Shown: positions 17,840 through 27,246 of the stretch, in pieces | Layout of the letters: each line of letters opens with the position of its first letter | How positions within the stretch are numbered: the first letter of the stretch is position 1 | From: Pseudomonadota bacterium | GTDB lineage: Bacteria; Pseudomonadota; Gammaproteobacteria; Burkholderiales; Methylophilaceae | NCBI GenBank assembly: GCA_029563075.1 | Contig: JAKQTN010000077.1 | Location: forward strand, 62,001-126,000 | Direction: 5' to 3' | Length of the DNA stretch: 64,000 bases | Translations under genes and position numbers: made by a program | The notes under the pieces: model-generated | Databases searched by the model: none | What the model was told of the DNA's origin: nothing | The model's input: the letters and a program-made list of their open reading frames with translations, nothing else

Positions 17840-19018
17840 TTATCTTGCTAACGATATACCAACACGCAATTGCGTAGCGCGCTGATGATCATAATCAATT
17901 AAGGTTTCGCCATAGCCACCAAGCAATTGAAAGTGGAGAAATGTACCTGTACGCCCAAAAAGCTTATCACTTATAGGGTATGACAAATCAAGTTGACCTT
18001 GAGCATAACCCTCCGTTCCTTGGCGATACAACCCAGTTAAAATTGCGCCATCTTCTCTTCCGTAGCGCGCCATCCAATCGACGTATCCACGATAATGGTG
18101 AATATCTCGATTATCTGATTTTTCAATATATTGATATATCTTCGGCATAAACGTAAATCGTCTGCCGCTAGAAAAATCAATATTCCAAAATGGTTGAACA
18201 AATGCAATATTTAATGAGCGAGATTCATCTCCATTTCTACCATTGGATTCATGTTCAAGCCCGAATTTCCACCTATTAGGATTTAAGCCCTTGCCACTTT
18301 CTGCCCAGTTGTAATAGATACTAGGTCGATAACTCGTATCTTTAAATGGGCTAGAATCGCTCCCGAGATCCCATATGCTTGTTTGGGTGTACGCAAAATA
18401 AAGGTTGCTAGCATAGGGAATAAATGTTGCAACAGTCGCATCTGGATCAAAGGGACGATATTTGAAACTTAGCTGAAACCTGGCATCAAAACTTCTATCT
18501 TTACTGGAGCCCACAACAAAATATAGCGGCTCATTTGCTGTGATTGTCGGATCTTCTTTTGGCCCAGAAACGACTATCGTACTAGGCTTTTTATCAGTAT
18601 CGTTTATATTATTATCTTTTACTGATGTCACCCTTTGATGGCTGGCCAAAATTTCATTTGATGTGGCCTCAACACTTTTTGCAGTCAACAATAATCGGTT
18701 AGACTCAAGATTAGCAAGTTCTGCTCGCACATTACCTTCAAACTTAGATTTAGCTACACCTTTATACGTACGCCTTATATCAGTGCCGGGGCCTTTTTCA
18801 ACCAAAAAAATTTCCACTTGCTCCTGTGTATTCTGACTGCCAAGTAATAATGCTAAGTTATTAGGCCATGTTGTAATGTTGCTCGGCTTAACCACTTCTA
18901 CTAGCAACTCTCCACTGTTATTAAGTAATTCATTTGGAGTCACAATTAACCAAATCTCTGATGCAAAAGAGGTCTCTGTCAACAACAATAAGATTGATAT
19001 CCATGATTTATTTATCAT
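17840..19018 (-). CDS. pldA: Outer-membrane phospholipase A1 (OMPLA/PldA family)
   Basis: A 392-residue secreted outer-membrane protein. It has a signal peptide of about 20 residues, an extra N-terminal region of about 130 residues, then the OMPLA barrel. The catalytic signature is visible as GLEHESNGRNGDESRSLN, giving His and Ser of the triad and the following Asn region. Upstream lies SSPFKDTSYRPSIYYNW, typical for PldA. It hydrolyses phospholipids that reach the outer leaflet, as a dimer that depends on calcium. The base composition looks more AT-rich than neighbouring genes, which may point to separate ancestry. It is convergent with hxlR, 4 nt apart. Confidence 0.88.
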   Translation of the reverse strand: MINKSWISILLLLTETSFASEIWLIVTPNELLNNSGELLVEVVKPSNITTWPNNLALLLGSQNTQEQVEIFLVEKGPGTDIRRTYKGVAKSKFEGNVRAELANLESNRLLLTAKSVEATSNEILASHQRVTSVKDNNINDTDKKPSTIVVSGPKEDPTITANEPLYFVVGSSKDRSFDARFQLSFKYRPFDPDATVATFIPYASNLYFAYTQTSIWDLGSDSSPFKDTSYRPSIYYNWAESGKGLNPNRWKFGLEHESNGRNGDESRSLNIAFVQPFWNIDFSSGRRFTFMPKIYQYIEKSDNRDIHHYRGYVDWMARYGREDGAILTGLYRQGTEGYAQGQLDLSYPISDKLFGRTGTFLHFQLLGGYGETLIDYDHQRATQLRVGISLAR

Positions 19019-19032
19019 TAGTTATCCTATCA

Positions 19033-20382
19033 CTAGAAACTCCTCGGTGGCCCACCCCGTAAATCATGCCCATCCGCGCTATAAATCTCGACTTCCACAA
19101 AATCCCCGGGCGTTAAACCCTCTGCATCTTCCAGATATACCACACCATCAATCTCCGGCGCATCCGCTTTGGTGCGGCCAACCGCTTCGACATTACCTTC
19201 GGCATCATGCACAATCTCATCCACCAGAACGGTCTGAATGCTGCCAGTTTTGGCATGCAGCTTGGCGGCGCTAATGCGCTCCTGCACTGCCATAAAGCGG
19301 CTTAGGCGCTCTTGCTTTACTTCTTCCGGCACCTGGTCTGGCAAGGCATTGGCTTTGGCGCCATCCACCGCAGAATACGCAAAGCAGCCCACGCGGTCCA
19401 ATTGCGCTTCTTCCAAGAAATCGAGCAGTTGCTGGAAATCATCTTCCGTCTCGCCCGGAAAGCCCGCAATAAAGGTACTTCTCACCGTAATATCGGGGCA
19501 GATTTTACGCCATGCCTTGATGCGCGCAAGATTATTCTCGCTGCTCGCCGGGCGTTTCATGGCCTTGAGAATACGCGGGCTGGCATGCTGAAACGGCACA
19601 TCCAGATACGGTAGAATCAGGCCGTCAGCCATCAGTGGGATCACTTCATCCACATGCGGATATGGATATACATAGTGCAAGCGCACCCAAACGCCGAGCT
19701 CACTTAAAGCTTTGGTGAGTTCCGTCATGCGCGTTTTGACGGGGCGGCCATTCCAGAAACCGCTTCTATATTTCACATCCACGCCATACGCCGAGGTATC
19801 TTGCGAGATGACTAAAATCTCACTCACCCCTGCATTAACGAGGTTTTCCGCTTCGTTCATCACCTCGCCTATCGGGCGGCTGACTAAATCACCGCGCAGA
19901 CTGGGAATGATGCAGAAGCTGCAACGGTGATTACAACCTTCTGAGATTTTTAAGTAGGCATAGTGACTTGGCGTTAAACGAACACCCTGAGGCGGCACTA
20001 AATCAGTATAGGGATCATGCAATTTGGGCAGATTGGAATGTACAGCCGTCATCACTTCTTCCAGCGCGTGCGGGCCAGTCACCGCCAATACGCTAGGATG
20101 CGCGGCTTCTACCACGCCTTTTTTTGCCCCCAGGCAGCCTGTAACAATCACTTTACCGTTTTTGTTGAGCGCTTCACCAATCGCATCCAGCGATTCTTCC
20201 ACTGCGCTATCGATAAAACCGCAGGTGTTGACAACAACCAAATCAGAATCTTCGTAGGTTGAACTGATTTCGTAGCCTTCTGCCCGTAGTTGCGTAAGAA
20301 TGCGCTCGGCATCAGAGCCTGCCTTCGGGCAGCCCAGTGAAACAAAACCGACTTTTGGTGCAATGGATGTAGGAGTTTTCAT
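19033..20382 (-). CDS. rimO: Ribosomal protein S12 methylthiotransferase
   Basis: About 449 residues. It adds a methylthio group to Asp88 of ribosomal protein S12 by radical SAM chemistry with two iron-sulfur clusters. N-terminal UPF0004 domain starts [17 protein letters not shown], with further Cys in VVNTCGFID and VTGCLG. The radical SAM motif is CNHRCSFC (CX3CX2C). A C-terminal TRAM domain ends the protein. RimO rather than MiaB is indicated by the opening GCPKA and the C-terminal sequence. I chose ATG 20382 (MKTPTS) over TTG 20391; the ZIP gene ends just upstream. Confidence 0.96.
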   Translation of the reverse strand: MKTPTSIAPKVGFVSLGCPKAGSDAERILTQLRAEGYEISSTYEDSDLVVVNTCGFIDSAVEESLDAIGEALNKNGKVIVTGCLGAKKGVVEAAHPSVLAVTGPHALEEVMTAVHSNLPKLHDPYTDLVPPQGVRLTPSHYAYLKISEGCNHRCSFCIIPSLRGDLVSRPIGEVMNEAENLVNAGVSEILVISQDTSAYGVDVKYRSGFWNGRPVKTRMTELTKALSELGVWVRLHYVYPYPHVDEVIPLMADGLILPYLDVPFQHASPRILKAMKRPASSENNLARIKAWRKICPDITVRSTFIAGFPGETEDDFQQLLDFLEEAQLDRVGCFAYSAVDGAKANALPDQVPEEVKQERLSRFMAVQERISAAKLHAKTGSIQTVLVDEIVHDAEGNVEAVGRTKADAPEIDGVVYLEDAEGLTPGDFVEVEIYSADGHDLRGGPPRSF

Positions 20383-20391
20383 ATATACCAA

Positions 20392-21273
20392 CTATTCTAA
20401 AAAATGGCCTGCCAGCCAAATCGAGGCTACGCCGCAGGCAATCAGCACGAGCTGCGAAACGGTGGCGTGCAGCTCGGTGCGCTTATGCAAACTGGGAATT
20501 AAATCCGCCACTGCCACATACAGCATGCTTGAAGCGGCTAAGCCCAAAATGGTCGGAATCCAGCCCTGTACATGGCTCAGAGCAAAATAAGCAATGGCAC
20601 CGCCAACAACGGTAGCAAAACTGGATACCAGATTGAAAATAAATGCCTGTTTTTTGCTGTAGCCTGAATGCAGCAGGATTAAAAAATCGCCTACTTCCTG
20701 CGGAATTTCATGCGCGATAATCGCAATCGCTGTCACGATACCGACTTTTACATCCACCATAAAGGCCGAGGCGATCAAAATGCCATCGACAAAGTTATGA
20801 AACGTGTCGCCAATCATCACCATCATGCCGCTACGGCCATGGTCATGAGCATGGGTGTGATGGTTTGCAGCATGCAAGTTCAATAAAGGCTGCTTCACGC
20901 TGACCGGCTTATATTTGGTGGTGTGCGGATGCGTTTCCGGGCACTCTTCCTCGGTGTGGATCGCATGCACCTCGCAATGGTCGCCATGGCAATGCCGCCA
21001 TATCACCAGTTTTTCAAGCGTAAAAAACAGCAAAATGCCGAACAGCACCGTAGCCGTCATGTATTGCACATTGCTGGCGATTTTTATCGCTTCTGGCAGA
21101 ATCTCCAGAAAAACCGCTCCCAGCATCGCGCCGATGGCATAACTGATCAGCATGGGAATGGCAGCGACACGTGCATTTAAGGCCACCAGGGCCGCCCCCG
21201 CAACACTTAAAACGCCGCCGATCAGGCTGAATATTACAATCCAGAGTAAAACGGAAAAGTCAGGAATGGTCAT
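20392..21273 (-). CDS. ZIP-family metal transporter
   Basis: A 293-residue membrane protein with about eight transmembrane segments. The metal-binding motifs are HNFVDGILIASAF in TM4 and HEIPQEVGDFLILLHSG in TM5. A His-rich cytosolic loop between them and TM3 (CHGDHCEVHAIHTEEE and HHTHAHDHG) suits zinc sensing or delivery. ZIP proteins import divalent metals such as zinc or iron into the cytoplasm. It overlaps nothing, lies 9 nt before rimO, and probably shares its transcript. Metal specificity cannot be decided from the sequence. Confidence 0.93.
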   Translation of the reverse strand: MTIPDFSVLLWIVIFSLIGGVLSVAGAALVALNARVAAIPMLISYAIGAMLGAVFLEILPEAIKIASNVQYMTATVLFGILLFFTLEKLVIWRHCHGDHCEVHAIHTEEECPETHPHTTKYKPVSVKQPLLNLHAANHHTHAHDHGRSGMMVMIGDTFHNFVDGILIASAFMVDVKVGIVTAIAIIAHEIPQEVGDFLILLHSGYSKKQAFIFNLVSSFATVVGGAIAYFALSHVQGWIPTILGLAASSMLYVAVADLIPSLHKRTELHATVSQLVLIACGVASIWLAGHFLE

Positions 21274-21307
21274 GAATCTGTGCAGAAAAAAGTTGTGCCA
21301 TTATAAA

Positions 21308-22042
21308 CTAAGCTAACCAGATCAGCGTCGCCATGCGCCCGGTGACATTGTCGCGCCGGAATGAAAAGAAGCGCTCCGGGTTACTATACGTGCAAACGCC
21401 GCCGCCATACACCTGCGTCACGCCATGCTCGGCAAGGCGTTGCCTGGCCAGCATAAATATATCACCCAGCCATTTTTCGCCATACGGTCGAAACGCGGTT
21501 TCGGCAAGTGCCAGTTTTTTGATAAAAGCATCGCGCACTTCGCTGCCCACCTCAAACGCCTGCGGGCCAATCGCGGGGCCGAGCCAGACTAGAATCTCGC
21601 TGGATTTCGATTGCATCCTGTCCAGCGCGGATTCAATCACGCCGTCCATCAGGCCTTTCCAGCCCGCGTGCACCGCAGCAACTTCTGTGCCTGCCTGATT
21701 ACAGAAAAGCAATGGCAGGCAATCTGCCGTCATGGTGGCACAAACGACATTATGTTGCTGCGTGTAGCTGGCATCAGCTTCCGGTGGCGTGCAAGCTGCA
21801 GTTTCTGCGTCTATCGTCAGCGTGCCGTGTACCTGATTCAGCCATACTGGTTCGCTCGGCACAAAGGGATTCAGTAATTGACGGTTTGCTGCAACGTTAA
21901 GCGGATCATCGCCCACATGGCTGCCTAGGTTCAGAGTGTCGTAAGGCGCAAGGCTGACGCCGCCAATGCGCGTGGTTTGCAAGGCATGCACATTGGGCGG
22001 CGCAGGCCAATCGGGAACAATGAAGTCACTCTTCTTCAGCAT
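21308..22042 (-). CDS. pgeF: Peptidoglycan editing factor PgeF (YfiH, laccase-domain)
   Basis: About 244 residues from ATG 22042 (MLKKSDFIVPDWP). AGGA precedes this start, and it overlaps the rluD stop by 17 nt. Family motifs are present: TTRIGGVSLAPYDTLNLG, the Cys in MTADCLPLLFCN, and HAGWKG. Members of the family act in the cytoplasm to remove mis-incorporated L-Ser forms of peptidoglycan precursors and were earlier called polyphenol oxidases. A long N-terminal extension to 22153 in the same frame is excluded because it would lie within rluD. Confidence 0.94.
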   Translation of the reverse strand: MLKKSDFIVPDWPAPPNVHALQTTRIGGVSLAPYDTLNLGSHVGDDPLNVAANRQLLNPFVPSEPVWLNQVHGTLTIDAETAACTPPEADASYTQQHNVVCATMTADCLPLLFCNQAGTEVAAVHAGWKGLMDGVIESALDRMQSKSSEILVWLGPAIGPQAFEVGSEVRDAFIKKLALAETAFRPYGEKWLGDIFMLARQRLAEHGVTQVYGGGVCTYSNPERFFSFRRDNVTGRMATLIWLA

Positions 22043-23114
22043 CGAATTCGTCCTCATCTTCAAAATCATCCCAATCTTCATCCGATTCATCGTACTCATA
22101 CGGCTGGTCTTCCGGCAAGAATGCCGGCATGGCATCTTCGGCCACATCCTCATGGCGCATCGCTTCCAACAAGGCTTTCATATCAGCCGCCAGCTCGATC
22201 TGCCATTCCATAGGCTGGTGAGTCTTGGGATGAATCAGCCCAAGCTTGATCGCGTGCAACGCCTGGCGCTTAAAGCCGGAAACCGCATCTTTCAAGGTTT
22301 GCGTCATGAGTTTATGCGGAATAATATTGCCTATGCCATAGACAGGATCGCCCAGCATAGGCGCCTTGAGGAACTGTAAATGCACGCGAATCTGGTGGGT
22401 TCGGCCCGTCTCGAGCATACAGCGCAAGTAGGTATGCACGCCAAAACGCTCCAGCACCTCATAGTGCGTCACGGCGGGTTTTCCTGTGCGGGTAACCGCC
22501 ATCTTGGTGCGCGCATGCGGATGGCGCCCGATGGGCTGGTTGATCGTGCCATTGCGCCAGATCTGCCCCCATACAATCGCCCGATATTCACGCTTCACCG
22601 TGCGCGCCTGCAACTGTCGCACCAGGCTGGTTTGCGCTTCCAGCGTTTTTGCCACCACCAGCAAACCGCTGGTGTCTTTGTCCAGCCGGTGCACAATGCC
22701 GCAGCGTGGAATTTCCGCCAATTGCGGGGCGTGGTACAGCAATGCGTTCAGCAAAGTGCCGCTCCAATTGCCGGCTGCAGGATGCACCACCAACCCCGCG
22801 GGTTTATTGATCACCAGCAATTCGTCATCTTCGTACACAATATCCAGCGGAATATTTTCCGGTAAAAACGCCTGCTCCTGAGGACTGTCCTGTGGCTTCA
22901 CATTCACTTTTTCGCCACCCCATACCTTGGTTTTGGCCGTTGTAGCTTCGTTATTCAAAGTCACTAGGCCAACTTTTATCCAGGCCTGCAAACGGCTGCG
23001 CGAGTGCTCCGGCAACATTTTCTGTAATGCAATGTCCAATCGCTCTCCACCCGAATGCATGGGGATGTTAAGCGTAATATCTGTCTTCGTTTGCATCGGC
23101 TTTTTCTTTGGCAT
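22026..23114 (-). CDS. rluD: 23S rRNA pseudouridine synthase RluD with acidic C-terminal tail
   Basis: About 362 residues. N-terminal S4 RNA-binding domain (ERLDIALQKMLPEHSRSRLQAWIKVGLV), then the RluA-type catalytic domain with HRLDKDTSGLLVVAK, which carries the catalytic Asp. It modifies U1911, U1915 and U1917 of 23S rRNA in the known enzymes. The last 41 residues are unusual: 23 are Asp or Glu, and the tail has no match in the usual family architecture that I recall. Start ATG 23114; an ATG at 23096 is a possible alternative. It faces bamD across a shared, very short promoter region. Confidence 0.95.
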   Translation of the reverse strand: MPKKKPMQTKTDITLNIPMHSGGERLDIALQKMLPEHSRSRLQAWIKVGLVTLNNEATTAKTKVWGGEKVNVKPQDSPQEQAFLPENIPLDIVYEDDELLVINKPAGLVVHPAAGNWSGTLLNALLYHAPQLAEIPRCGIVHRLDKDTSGLLVVAKTLEAQTSLVRQLQARTVKREYRAIVWGQIWRNGTINQPIGRHPHARTKMAVTRTGKPAVTHYEVLERFGVHTYLRCMLETGRTHQIRVHLQFLKAPMLGDPVYGIGNIIPHKLMTQTLKDAVSGFKRQALHAIKLGLIHPKTHQPMEWQIELAADMKALLEAMRHEDVAEDAMPAFLPEDQPYEYDESDEDWDDFEDEDEFDAEEE

Positions 23115-23118
23115 CAGT

Positions 23119-23124
23119 TATAAT
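23119..23124 (+). promoter_or_regulatory. Probable -10 element for bamD
   Basis: A perfect TATAAT at 23119-23124 lies 29 bp before the proposed bamD start and overlaps the first bases of the divergent rluD gene. No good -35 hexamer is seen at 16-18 bp. If used, transcription would begin near 23131, which rules out the upstream ATG 23123 as the bamD start. Confidence 0.45.
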
Positions 23125-23152
23125 GAAACTAATTAATTTGCAGGTTTTCATT

Positions 23153-23980
23153 TTGAAATATATCGTGAAACGTATTTTACCGCTTTTATCCATTGGGATT
23201 TTAGCTTTATTTATGCAAGCATGCGCTATATTCGGCGACCCCAATGAACTAGATGACACCAAAGGCTGGCAAGCTGAGCGCATCTATCAGGAAGGCGAAG
23301 CTAAAATGATCGACAAAGACTATGACAAAGCCATCGGTTATTTTCAAAAACTGGAATCACGCTTTCCGCACGGCAAATATGCTACGCAGGCGCAACTTGA
23401 AATTGCCTACGCCTACTACAAAAAAGGCGACCCTGTTTCCAGTGTGGCAGCTGCAGACCGTTTCATCAAACTGCATCCCAATCATCCCAATGTCGATTAC
23501 GCCTATTACTTAAAAGGCCTTTCCAGCTTTAACGAGCGTGGCATAATCGAAAAAGCGACCGCGCAGGAAATCAGCGATCGCGATCCGAAGGCGCTTAAAC
23601 TCTCATTCGCCGCATTTAAAGAGCTGACTGAACGCTACCCGAAAAGCCGCTACTATAAAGACGCCACACAACGCATGGTGTACCTGGTAAACACGCTTTC
23701 CCAGCATGAGATGCACGTGGCACGCTATTACATGAAGCGTCAGGCCTATCTGGCAGCGCTTAACCGTGCCAAATATGTGCTGGAATATTATCCAAACTCC
23801 GTTTCTATCGAAGAAGCGCTTGTCATCAGCATCAGCGCTTACGACCACATGAACTTGCAGGATTTGAAAGAAGACACCCTGCGTGTGCTAAAAACCAACT
23901 ATCCACAAAATCCGATGGTGACAGGCAAGGTGACTGAGGACGAGCGCGTGTGGTGGAAGTTCTGGGAAAGCCTCTATTAA
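23153..23980 (+). CDS. bamD: Outer-membrane assembly lipoprotein BamD
   Basis: About 275 residues. I choose TTG 23153: AGG lies eight bases upstream and the product begins with a compact lipoprotein signal (KYIVKRILPLLSIGILAL) with lipobox LFMQAC. GTG 23165 is a close second. Upstream ATGs at 23108 and 23123 lie before or within the likely -10 element. The mature part consists of TPR repeats (for example YDKAIGYFQKLESRFPHGKYATQAQLEIAYAYYK is the first, at about 50-83). BamD is the essential lipoprotein of the BAM complex that inserts beta-barrels; bamB lies nearby at 25803. Confidence 0.95.
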   Translation: MKYIVKRILPLLSIGILALFMQACAIFGDPNELDDTKGWQAERIYQEGEAKMIDKDYDKAIGYFQKLESRFPHGKYATQAQLEIAYAYYKKGDPVSSVAAADRFIKLHPNHPNVDYAYYLKGLSSFNERGIIEKATAQEISDRDPKALKLSFAAFKELTERYPKSRYYKDATQRMVYLVNTLSQHEMHVARYYMKRQAYLAALNRAKYVLEYYPNSVSIEEALVISISAYDHMNLQDLKEDTLRVLKTNYPQNPMVTGKVTEDERVWWKFWESLY

Positions 23981-23991
23981 AAACTTCACTT

Positions 23992-24297
23992 ATGGGCCTG
24001 CTTAACAAATTACCGGGATATACCAGATCACCATCAGGATTTGAGTGGGTCTTGTTCAAAAAAATACCGGTGATATTCCTACTGGGCACAGCGCCACTCG
24101 CTGCCATCATACTCAGTATTTACTTTAACAACGTCACGCTGAATCCGGCACAGCAAAAGATTATATACCAGTGCCTGGGGGTTCTCTTCAGCTACTGGTT
24201 CTTTGTAGGCGCAACCGCCATAGGATGTATTGTTGTCATGCTCATGAAAGGGCCGGCCTATGTGGCAGACCCTTATGAGTTACCTGAGGAAAATTAA
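23992..24297 (+). CDS. Small inner-membrane protein of unknown function
   Basis: A 101-residue protein with two clear hydrophobic helices, about residues 25-45 (IPVIFLLGTAPLAAIILSIYF) and 59-82. The loop between them is short and polar. It starts at ATG 23992 (MGLLNKLPGYTRSPSGFEW), 11 nt after bamD on the same strand, and is therefore probably cotranscribed with it. It is not recognised as a named family. The N-terminal part before the first helix contains PSGFEWVLFKK, and the C-terminus is acidic (ADPYELPEEN). Convergent with der. Confidence 0.65.
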   Translation: MGLLNKLPGYTRSPSGFEWVLFKKIPVIFLLGTAPLAAIILSIYFNNVTLNPAQQKIIYQCLGVLFSYWFFVGATAIGCIVVMLMKGPAYVADPYELPEEN

Positions 24298-24344
24298 CTG
24301 CAGGGAAAATAGCCCTTGTCTGAACATGTTTGCGGACATGTGAC

Positions 24345-25793
24345 TCAATGCTTTTTAACGCGCCTACTTTTATCTTCAATGTCCTTTTTAGCTTTCAATT
24401 CAGCACGCTGTGCGGTTTTACGGCGGCGCATGCTCACAATCCCCTCACCTGCTTTACGTTTATCCGGCTCCGCAAACGGATTATCGCCCTGCTTGAACTG
24501 CACGCGCAATGGCGTACCGGTTAGTTGGAATGTCTTGCGAAACACGCCTTCTAAAAAGCGTTTGTAGCTGTCTTTTACACCATCCACATGGTTGCCGTGT
24601 ATCACCACAATCGGCGGATTCATGCCGCCCTGATGCGCGTAACGTAATTTTGGACGAATACCCTTGCTGACCGGAGGCTGGTGCTGCGCAACCGCATCAA
24701 TCAGCACACGCGTGAGCTGCGGCGTGGCCAGCTTGGCAAACGCCGCCTTGAATGCGCCGTCTACCGATGCAAACAGTTCAGTCAACCCTTTTTTGCGAAG
24801 CGCAGAAATGTAGTGGAATTTGGCGAAATCTAAAAATTGGAGTTTGCGATCAATTTCATTTTTAATCCACTCGCGCTCGTCGTCTTTCAGGCCGTCCCAT
24901 TTGTTAATCGCCACCACCAAGGCGCGCCCGGCATCCAGAATATATGCAGCCACGTGCGCATCCTGTTCCGTGATGCCCTCTTGCGCATCCACCACCAGAA
25001 TCGCCACATTGGCATCCTCAATCGCCTGCATGGTTTTCACCACTGAGAATTTTTCAATCGATTCAAACACTTTGCCGCGCTTGCGCACACCGGCTGTATC
25101 GATGATCACATAATGTTTGCCATTCTTTTCCAGATCGATTTCAATCGAATCACGCGTGGTGCCAGGCTCGTTAAAAGCAATGACACGCTCCTCGCCCAGC
25201 AGGGCATTCACTAAGGTCGATTTGCCTACGTTGGGACGGCCGACGATGGCCACTCTCGGCACTCTGTTATTGTGTTTAACTTCTTCATCTTCTTGCGGCT
25301 CAGGAAAATTTTCCAGCGCCAGCTCGACCAAGTCTTTCACGCCTTCGCCATGCGCGGAAGAGATAGATAACGGTTCGCCAAGCCCTAATTCATGGAAATC
25401 CGCCGATACAACCGCTTTTTGCATGCCTTCGGTTTTATTCACTGCCAGCAGCACGGGACGCTGCGACCTGCGCAGTTTATCGGCAATGATATATTCCTGC
25501 GGGGTAATGCCGGCACGGCCATCCACCAGAAAAATCACGACATCCGCTTCATCAATCGCCAGCAAAGTCTGGCGTGCCATCTCTTTTAAAATGCCGCTTT
25601 CGGCGGTTGGCTCAAAACCGCCGGTATCAATCACCAGATAAGGACGGCTTGCACCAATGCCGCGCCCATAGTGACGGTCGCGCGTCAGCCCGGGCAAATC
25701 CGCCACCAGCGCGTCACGGCTTTTGGTCAGACGATTGAATAAAGTGGATTTTCCAACGTTGGGTCGACCAACGAGCACGATGGTGGGCAGCAT
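24345..25793 (-). CDS. der: Ribosome biogenesis GTPase Der (EngA)
   Basis: A 482-residue protein with two tandem G domains, each with GRPNVGKST (residues 8-16 and about 187-195). Each also has a DTGG or DTAG switch II motif, plus NKTE and NKWD. A C-terminal KH-like domain ends in a basic tail ([17 protein letters not shown]). Der binds the 50S subunit and is needed for its maturation. Start ATG 25793. It follows bamB by 9 nt, as is usual for betaproteobacteria and gammaproteobacteria. Confidence 0.97.
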   Translation of the reverse strand: MLPTIVLVGRPNVGKSTLFNRLTKSRDALVADLPGLTRDRHYGRGIGASRPYLVIDTGGFEPTAESGILKEMARQTLLAIDEADVVIFLVDGRAGITPQEYIIADKLRRSQRPVLLAVNKTEGMQKAVVSADFHELGLGEPLSISSAHGEGVKDLVELALENFPEPQEDEEVKHNNRVPRVAIVGRPNVGKSTLVNALLGEERVIAFNEPGTTRDSIEIDLEKNGKHYVIIDTAGVRKRGKVFESIEKFSVVKTMQAIEDANVAILVVDAQEGITEQDAHVAAYILDAGRALVVAINKWDGLKDDEREWIKNEIDRKLQFLDFAKFHYISALRKKGLTELFASVDGAFKAAFAKLATPQLTRVLIDAVAQHQPPVSKGIRPKLRYAHQGGMNPPIVVIHGNHVDGVKDSYKRFLEGVFRKTFQLTGTPLRVQFKQGDNPFAEPDKRKAGEGIVSMRRRKTAQRAELKAKKDIEDKSRRVKKH

Positions 25794-25802
25794 GATGATT
25801 GG

Positions 25803-27212
25803 TTAAGGCCCTGTATTGGGTAGTGTGATGATTGGCGCACTACCGCCATCTGGCTGCTGACCTGAGTTCTGATCGGGTAGCAAAATTGAATCATCATTGA
25901 ACAGGATGCTACGCTCTGTGCCCGGCGCGTCTGGTTCAGCGGGGGCAGATCCAGTCGCAGCTTCAGGTACTGCCGTTACAGCTGGAGCAGGTACGGGTCG
26001 CACTTGAGATGCAGGCGCTGACTTAATGTTTTTCTCTGCAACACTGATTGCATATAAGCCGCCATCGCGTGTTTCTGCGATGAGTTGTGTTGAAGTGGAT
26101 CCGGGGACGAGCGACATGACAGCGTTGCTATCCAGCTTGATCCGCGCAGCAAACTTGCCTTCATCCCGCGTTAAGAAGTGTACATAGCCTTCCAAATCAC
26201 CCACCGCAATCACACTACCCATTGGTAACGGCGCGGTCAGCCGGCGATTCGCCAGTGCGCCCTGACGCCAGAAGGTTTTACCGGTTGAGTAATCCAGTGA
26301 ATAAACCGCGCCTAGCGTATGCGATACAAATATCTTGGCATCCTCGGCATTTAAACCGCTATAGCTGGAGATATCCCGGTTCCACACAACACGGCCATTG
26401 GTGCGGTCTACCGCTGCAATTTTGCCTTGATACGCCACGGCGTATACCAGCGGACCATCAACCACCGGTAAGCTAGTTATATCAGCAATACGTTCAATTT
26501 CAGTGACGCCTTTGGGTTGTGCGACGGTGGCCTCCCATAGCAGTTTGCCATTGTCCGCGCGAATCGCAACCAATTTCCCGCCCGCGAAGCCTGCATATAC
26601 CGCGCCGCCATCCACCACGATGCCCACGCTGCTTCTTAAAATCAGTGCCGGATTAATGCGCTCATACACCCATTTGCGGCTGCCATCGGTCGCATCAAGA
26701 CCAAAGATACGGTTATCTCCGGTACGCACAATGACCATGCCATCAAAATAGCGCGGCACGCTCAGAATCTCACTGGTAACTTTGGCCTTCCAGAGCGGTT
26801 TTCCGGCAGCGTCATACGCATGGACGTTACCTTTATTGGTACCCACCAATATAATGCCGGCACCAATCCCGACACCACCGCTGACCGGCTCGCCCACTTT
26901 CACGCGCCATACCTGGCGACCATTGGCAATATCCAGCTTTATGATCTCACCCGCTGCGTTGACCGCATACACTGCGCTGGAATCAAGGACGGGGGTGTAA
27001 TCGTACCTTTCGGTTTTTCCCGCGCTTCCAGACCAGTCAATTTTTGCGGTATGAGTCGGCGTGATCTCTTCAAGCACTGCTGGCGGATTAGGGGGCTCGC
27101 GGCCAAATATCTTGTCGGCAAGATCAGACCTTAACTCAGTAAGGGTGCTGCATCCTGCAAGCATGGCAAAGCCTAGGACCAAGAGAAAACGAAACTGTTT
27201 TAAATGACTCAT
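25803..27212 (-). CDS. bamB: Outer-membrane assembly lipoprotein BamB with C-terminal extension
   Basis: About 469 residues from ATG 27212 (MSHLKQFRFLL), preceded by GGAA. Lipobox LAGC follows the signal. The body is an eight-bladed PQQ-like beta-propeller with repeats such as VYAVNAAGEIIKLDIANGRQVW and VHAYDAAGKPLWKAKV. It scaffolds BamA within the BAM complex. The propeller ends near residue 390. A further 80 or so residues rich in Pro, Ala, Gly and Ser (ending APIITLPNTGP) make it longer than the usual 380-400 residues. Operon yfgM-bamB-der. Confidence 0.95.
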   Translation of the reverse strand: MSHLKQFRFLLVLGFAMLAGCSTLTELRSDLADKIFGREPPNPPAVLEEITPTHTAKIDWSGSAGKTERYDYTPVLDSSAVYAVNAAGEIIKLDIANGRQVWRVKVGEPVSGGVGIGAGIILVGTNKGNVHAYDAAGKPLWKAKVTSEILSVPRYFDGMVIVRTGDNRIFGLDATDGSRKWVYERINPALILRSSVGIVVDGGAVYAGFAGGKLVAIRADNGKLLWEATVAQPKGVTEIERIADITSLPVVDGPLVYAVAYQGKIAAVDRTNGRVVWNRDISSYSGLNAEDAKIFVSHTLGAVYSLDYSTGKTFWRQGALANRRLTAPLPMGSVIAVGDLEGYVHFLTRDEGKFAARIKLDSNAVMSLVPGSTSTQLIAETRDGGLYAISVAEKNIKSAPASQVRPVPAPAVTAVPEAATGSAPAEPDAPGTERSILFNDDSILLPDQNSGQQPDGGSAPIITLPNTGP

Positions 27213-27246
27213 AAATTCCGGCAATCAGTTCACATCAAAGGTTAGA

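Noticed and set aside
24298-24344. ACATGT-TTGCGG-ACATGT inverted repeat between the small membrane gene and der
   Set aside because: Only a short stem without a U-tract; insufficient to call a terminator or operator.
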